In this document: positions 59,796 to 64,000 of the stretch, piece after piece
Position numbering within the stretch: position 1 is the stretch's first letter
How the letters are laid out: each line of letters starts with the position of its first letter
NCBI RefSeq assembly: GCF_033473495.1
Contig: NC_088937.1
Coordinates: 4,030,001 to 4,094,000 of the forward strand
Direction: 5' to 3'
Length of the DNA: 64,000 nt
Source of the DNA: Cercospora beticola
Taxonomy: Eukaryota > Ascomycota > Dothideomycetes > Mycosphaerellales > Mycosphaerellaceae
Program-made: the position numbers and the translations under genes
The notes under the pieces: generated by a model
What the model was told of the DNA's origin: nothing
What the model saw: only the letters and a program-made list of their open reading frames with translations
The model's database searches: none

Positions 59796-60533
59796 CTACA
59801 CCGAAAGCCTCTTTCCCTCGCGCATAAAACTCCGCACTTGTCGATCTTTTTTCCACTGAGCCACTGCGTCAATTGTTGCGCACACGAAAACTGCCAATCC
59901 GAGAATGAACATGGGAATTAAATTCCAGCGCCAGGCTTGCATGATTCGGAGATGGAAATTTATGGTGTCTCTGTCACTTTTACTGACGAGAGGAATTTCG
60001 AGAACTGCTTTGAACCAATTCTCTGGTGTCCAGGAATCTTTTGGGTATGGGACTTGATTTGGATAGGGTTGATTGTTGAGTGATGCGGCGAGAGTGGTGT
60101 CGATGTGTTGGTCGGTATGCGAGGATGTGAGAGTGAAGGTGTAGATTAGGGCTCCGAGGGAGAGAAGCATGGAGAGGAAAGTAAAAATTAACCAGGTTGT
60201 GTGGATGATTTTGGAGAAGGTTGATGTGCTGGAGCGGGTGTTGTGTGGGTGTGAGGTTGCGTGGTGGCGGAGTTTGAGAGAGAGGATTCCGCCTAGGCTG
60301 ATGAGGACGAAGGCTGTGCCTGCGGCTCCGTTGGAGGTGTGGCCTTGGTCGATGAGGAGGTTGAGGGGTTTGCCGTGGAGGGGGTGGGTGCTGTTGGATG
60401 AGGTGAAGAGGAAGTCGCGGCCTGCTCGGGTGTGCAGCCATCGGACCATGGAGGAAACAAAGGCTGTTTCGATGAGGGAATCGAGCATCAAAAGGCCGAG
60501 GGAGATTTTGAGGGCGAGTGGTGGAGAGGCCAT
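59796..60533 (-). CDS. Four-span membrane protein of unknown function
   Basis: Intronless, 245 aa from ATG at 60533 (MASPPLALKISLGLLMLDSL). The frame is open 17 codons further, but this start places a hydrophobic helix at the N-terminus as expected. Four hydrophobic spans: about residues 7-30, 73-93 (AAGTAFVLISLGGILSL), 113-135 (TTWLIFTFLSMLLSLGALIY) and 205-225 (LIPMFILGLAVFVCATIDAV). A hydrophilic, probably lumenal or extracellular loop lies between spans 3 and 4 (SWTPENWFKAVLEIPLVSKS). The arrangement recalls fungal tetraspan proteins, but no family signature is visible. The C-terminal tail is basic. Divergent from EMW1, with 0.85 kb between starts. Confidence 0.7.
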   Translation of the reverse strand: MASPPLALKISLGLLMLDSLIETAFVSSMVRWLHTRAGRDFLFTSSNSTHPLHGKPLNLLIDQGHTSNGAAGTAFVLISLGGILSLKLRHHATSHPHNTRSSTSTFSKIIHTTWLIFTFLSMLLSLGALIYTFTLTSSHTDQHIDTTLAASLNNQPYPNQVPYPKDSWTPENWFKAVLEIPLVSKSDRDTINFHLRIMQAWRWNLIPMFILGLAVFVCATIDAVAQWKKDRQVRSFMREGKRLSV

Positions 60534-61386
60534 GGTTGGAGGCGGTTGGTGTTTCCGATGTGAGAGTATTGATGCTTTCCACAAGGAGATGCGCTTCAGA
60601 TGAAATGTTCGCGTGAACGCAAGAGAGATAAGAGGTGGAAATAAATACTTGCGCTCGTCTGAATGAGTGATGAGAGAAATTGCGACAGGAACTATGAGTG
60701 GTACTTCTTCTTAACCTGTTGTGACAAGCAGACCAACGCAACGAGGCTCACCATCCCAAGCTATATTTTCCACACGTGGCGTAGTTCTACTTCGCTAATC
60801 CACTTGCTTGAAAGTCCATATGGGGCCAAAGGAAGCGACAATGGGTCAGGAGCGGGCTGAGGTCAGACTTTGGTGTCGAAGGATTGTTGCACAGCATGGC
60901 TTCGCCTCGTGGCAGCTAAAATAGACAGCCGAGATGGCTGAGCGATGTTGGATGCTTCTCTTCACTCAAGCTCAGAGTGAGAAAGCTTGAAGGCTTCGTA
61001 AAGCTATATCTGGAAGGAAAGTGGTCCTTGGGCGTGCAGATTCAGTACGTGGGCTGAGGTCGCTCAGGCCGAGCTGCGTGGTGCACGCCGGATCTGCTGT
61101 CAGCTTCATCGGCCGGGCCCAGCGAGGAGAAAGGTGCCTTCTATCACATCCGAAATGCGTACTTGACCGTGATGATCTGGAGAAGATGACTGTTGACATT
61201 ATGGTGGCAGAAGATGTTGACAGGAGAGAAGCACGAAGAAGGAAATGGCATCTCGCTTTCGCGGTACGAGCCGCCACTCTCAGCAGGGGTGGGGCTGTGA
61301 CTTGGTCATCAAAAAATATCGCCAGCAACGAACGACCGCAGACGTGAATTTCCTGGTCATCCCCAACTTATATCGCGACTTCCAAG
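60534..61386. other. Intergenic, divergent promoter region
   Basis: Between the membrane protein and EMW1. Two overlapping ORFs (61021-61347 plus, 60972-61328 minus) cover the same DNA; neither shows a motif and neither is supported. Confidence 0.4.
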
Positions 61387-64000
61387 ATGGCTGACGCTCT
61401 GCTGCGACACTTTCGATCAAGCTTACCAGAAGAAGTCGCAACGCAGGTCGCACATTCCATCGAGAAGCTCGAAAGTGGGGATTACGAAGGCATCCTGCGA
61501 AGTTCTGAGGCCAAATTACTGTTTGGCCATGAACAGGATGAAAACTTGCAGTCCGTTCAACTGAGCGACTTTGACACCTGGAATGACTTCATTTTCCAAC
61601 GACTGGGCGTAATTCTGGCAGACAGATCGAGAGCCGAGTTGCAAGCCGTTGTCTTCTGCATAGGATATGCAGCACTTCTGGCTTTCGTGCAATCGAATGT
61701 TACCGGCCCACCACTGGCTTTCGACGTAGCGGAATTGCTATTGCCATCCGACGTGGCGTCCGACAAACATGCTCGCCATACATTGCGACAGAAGCTACTT
61801 GCCGGATTCACCGTGGATGGAATTGCCGCGTACAAGCTCACGCCAAACATTGAGCTTTTGTGCTTAGCAGATGCCATCTTCACAAATCCTGCAGTCTTGA
61901 AAAACATCAAAGCTGCGAGATGGGCAAAGTTGAGAAGTGCTTTCTTCCATCAGCGGCTACTATCTGAGGTGTCTTCAACGATCCAAGAAGTGATATACGA
62001 TGATCTTGGCCTACTCGATGATGAATTAACAGCAGCAAGCGACGGCACGTTGCACGTCGAGTTCCTGCTGGAGCGAGCGAGTATACACATCCATCATGGC
62101 CTCGACAAATTCGCGCGAGAGGACTTGGAGAAGGCCAAAGCTGAGAACCAATTTCAATTCGCACTGGTGGGAATGCTTGGGAAACGAACCAAATATCAGC
62201 AGAAAGACGTCAGTCAGCTGGTAGTGCTGGCAAAGAGTGTTGAAGATGGGGAAGAAGTCGCAAAGTCTGCAGACTCTACCACCACTGCCACCAAGACTAA
62301 ACCAGAGAACCTGGATCTCAACGATGACACACTGCTGGAAAGCATATCGTTCACCAAGGACAAGCCCAGTGACGTGTCTCTCACAGAAATGCAAAATCTG
62401 GAATCTCTACCGACCGTACTCCAGTCACTTGATCCAGGCGACCAGCCGAAATTACAGCCTCTCGACTCCACCATCTTGCTCCTGGTGGCCTCGTCAATCA
62501 CAAATACATCACCGCAGAACGGCCTGACGCGAGAAGAGACACTTCCGTACGCTACACGAGTCCTAGACGGCGGCAGCTCGAACTGGCAAGTGTACACGCA
62601 AGCTCTCCTTGTCCGAAGCCGGATCGAGGGATACAAGTCTCGAACGATCGAGAGAGGTCTCCTTCAGCTGCAAGCATTGGTCGATCAAGTCATTGCAGAG
62701 ACAACACCTGAACACTCTTCCAGCAAAGAAGACTCCGAAAAGCCAGCAGCAATTTCAACGTTTCTGCCGAAAGCGACAGAGTCTGAGAGTGCGCCAGTTA
62801 CGGAGCGAGTGAGGTACATCTTCCAGCTTGCAACTCCCACAAGATGGGAGCTCGAGGCGGAGCTTGCCTCTCGATGGGTTCAATTGGGTGGACTTCGATC
62901 TGCTCTTGAAATCTACGAGCGACTCGAAATGTGGGCAGAAGCCGCTCTGTGCTGGGCTGCAACAGAGCGTGAAGACAAAGCAAAACGGATTGTGCGACGA
63001 CAACTGTTCCATGCTGCAGGTGGGGGCCCAGAAAAATCAGAGCTCGATGTTGGAGAAGATGAGGAATGGCTGGGCCCTGCCAGAGACCCTGCGCCTCTTG
63101 ACGCTCCGCGGCTGTACTGCATTCTGGGTGACATTGATCAGTCGATCGACATGTACGAGAAAGCCTGGGAAGTTTCCAATCAGCGATATGCGAGAGCGCA
63201 AAGATCGATTGGGCGGCATTTCATGGCTGCGAAAGATATGGTTCGCGCAGCGGAGGCTTACAGCAAGAGTTTACGAGTCAACCAGCTGAATCAGCAATCA
63301 TGGTTCGCGTTGGGTTGTGCTTTGCTCGAATTGGCACAGTTCAAGCGAGCAGTCGAGGCTTTCTCTCGCTGCGTGCAGCTCGATGATACGGACGCTGAAT
63401 CTTGGAGCAACCTCGCTGCTGCACTCCTCCGAACTGACGAAGACGAGTCTGATGCGCCAGTGCCTTCTACTTCGACTGAACAATCCGCAGCTCTAGACGA
63501 TGAAGACGAGTTGCAGCCTTCCAAGCAAGCAGAGCCCACTGCTAGCGAAAAGCGTCAGCAAGTCCGTTTCGACGCCCTCAAAGCCCTCAAGCGTGCGGCT
63601 TCACTCAAACACGAATCACATCGCATCTGGGAGAACGTGCTCATTGTCGCCGCTTCTCTACGACCTCCCTCGTACCAAGACATCCTCACCTCTCAACGAC
63701 AAATCATCCAACTCCGTGGTCCTACAGACGGCGAGAAATGCATTGATATTCAGATCTTGTCCAGTCTCGTCAACCACATCATATCCTCGAATGAATCCGG
63801 CTACGATCCCAATGTCCCAGGTCTCACCCGCATGACAGTAAAATTCATCGACGAGCATATCGTTCCCTTGATCACAAGCTCTGCGGAACTCTGGCATCTC
63901 GTAACAAAACTCGCCTTGTGGAGAAATAAACCTTCGACTGCTCTAGACGCCGAAGAAAAAGCTTGGAGAGCTGTGACGAATCAGCCGGGGTGGGAGAGTA
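61387..64000 (+). CDS. EMW1: TPR-repeat protein Emw1/TTC27 family (3' end outside window)
   Basis: Open from ATG at 61387 (MADALLRHFRSSLPEEVATQ) to the window edge, 871 codons without a stop and with no intron needed. The family is large (about 900-1,000 aa), so most of it is present. The N-terminal half is alpha-helical without clear repeats. The conserved core starts near residue 470 (WELEAELASRWVQLGGLRSA) and contains tetratricopeptide repeats: LYCILGDIDQSIDMYEKAWE, RSIGRHFMAAKDMVRAAEAY, and the hallmark SWFALGCALLELAQFKRAVE followed by SWSNLAAALL. Yeast Emw1 is essential and linked to cell-wall maintenance; the human homologue is TTC27. The acidic Ser-rich insertions (around residues 300 and 690) are probably fungal-specific loops. 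Molecular role unknown, probably a scaffold or co-chaperone. Confidence 0.88.
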   Translation, partial: MADALLRHFRSSLPEEVATQVAHSIEKLESGDYEGILRSSEAKLLFGHEQDENLQSVQLSDFDTWNDFIFQRLGVILADRSRAELQAVVFCIGYAALLAFVQSNVTGPPLAFDVAELLLPSDVASDKHARHTLRQKLLAGFTVDGIAAYKLTPNIELLCLADAIFTNPAVLKNIKAARWAKLRSAFFHQRLLSEVSSTIQEVIYDDLGLLDDELTAASDGTLHVEFLLERASIHIHHGLDKFAREDLEKAKAENQFQFALVGMLGKRTKYQQKDVSQLVVLAKSVEDGEEVAKSADSTTTATKTKPENLDLNDDTLLESISFTKDKPSDVSLTEMQNLESLPTVLQSLDPGDQPKLQPLDSTILLLVASSITNTSPQNGLTREETLPYATRVLDGGSSNWQVYTQALLVRSRIEGYKSRTIERGLLQLQALVDQVIAETTPEHSSSKEDSEKPAAISTFLPKATESESAPVTERVRYIFQLATPTRWELEAELASRWVQLGGLRSALEIYERLEMWAEAALCWAATEREDKAKRIVRRQLFHAAGGGPEKSELDVGEDEEWLGPARDPAPLDAPRLYCILGDIDQSIDMYEKAWEVSNQRYARAQRSIGRHFMAAKDMVRAAEAYSKSLRVNQLNQQSWFALGCALLELAQFKRAVEAFSRCVQLDDTDAESWSNLAAALLRTDEDESDAPVPSTSTEQSAALDDEDELQPSKQAEPTASEKRQQVRFDALKALKRAASLKHESHRIWENVLIVAASLRPPSYQDILTSQRQIIQLRGPTDGEKCIDIQILSSLVNHIISSNESGYDPNVPGLTRMTVKFIDEHIVPLITSSAELWHLVTKLALWRNKPSTALDAEEKAWRAVTNQPGWES

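Overview
The window is nuclear DNA of a filamentous ascomycete (Pezizomycotina). The evidence is short introns (about 48-115 nt) with GTRNGT-type donors and CTNAC/CTGAC branch sites, a class V plus class VII chitin synthase pair (both with myosin-like N-termini, a filamentous-fungus trait), and fungal forms of Bos1, Med21, Trm9, Rrg7, Atg15 and Emw1. A Dothideomycete is my guess only. No rRNA, tRNA, CRISPR array or intact transposon was recognised. Most ordinary genes are intact and many could be given exon structures whose reading phases close exactly.

Layout. 1-10 kb: edge of a secreted cysteine-rich protein gene, the SNARE BOS1, a type I metacaspase whose reading frame is broken by one in-frame TGA, an F-box-like protein, a 258-bp hAT-like MITE with an 8-bp target duplication, a MaoC-type hydratase and an alcohol acetyltransferase-like enzyme. 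10-16 kb: a LacZ-type GH2 beta-galactosidase, then two tandem BTB-domain paralogues with a shared C-terminal Cys motif. 16.6-29 kb: the most unusual part, a same-strand array of six RING-finger paralogues plus one RING-only mini-gene, with a small secreted protein embedded. 30-38 kb: the tRNA wobble methyltransferase TRM9, a 63-bp degenerate repeat, two unrecognised genes, and MED21 head-to-head with RRG7. 40-46 kb: a secreted 8-cysteine protein, a DUF2235 hydrolase, an ATG15-type lipase and an acidic unknown protein. 46.6-59.3 kb: class V and class VII chitin synthases head-to-head over a 1.7-kb shared upstream region. 59.8-64 kb: a four-span membrane protein and the start of the TPR protein EMW1, which runs off the window.

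The best candidate for an undescribed system is the RING array. All six full-length members place the first zinc cysteine at residue 18 and span the RING from 18 to 55 with identical ligand spacing. After a variable, often acidic linker they share a C-terminal domain of about 110 residues that I cannot name. This looks like a lineage-specific, expanding family of candidate E3 ligases with one diversified recognition domain. A second pattern is an apparent excess of GC-AG introns: five among about 28 inferred, including both introns of one BTB gene whose neighbouring paralogue has GT-AG at the same positions.
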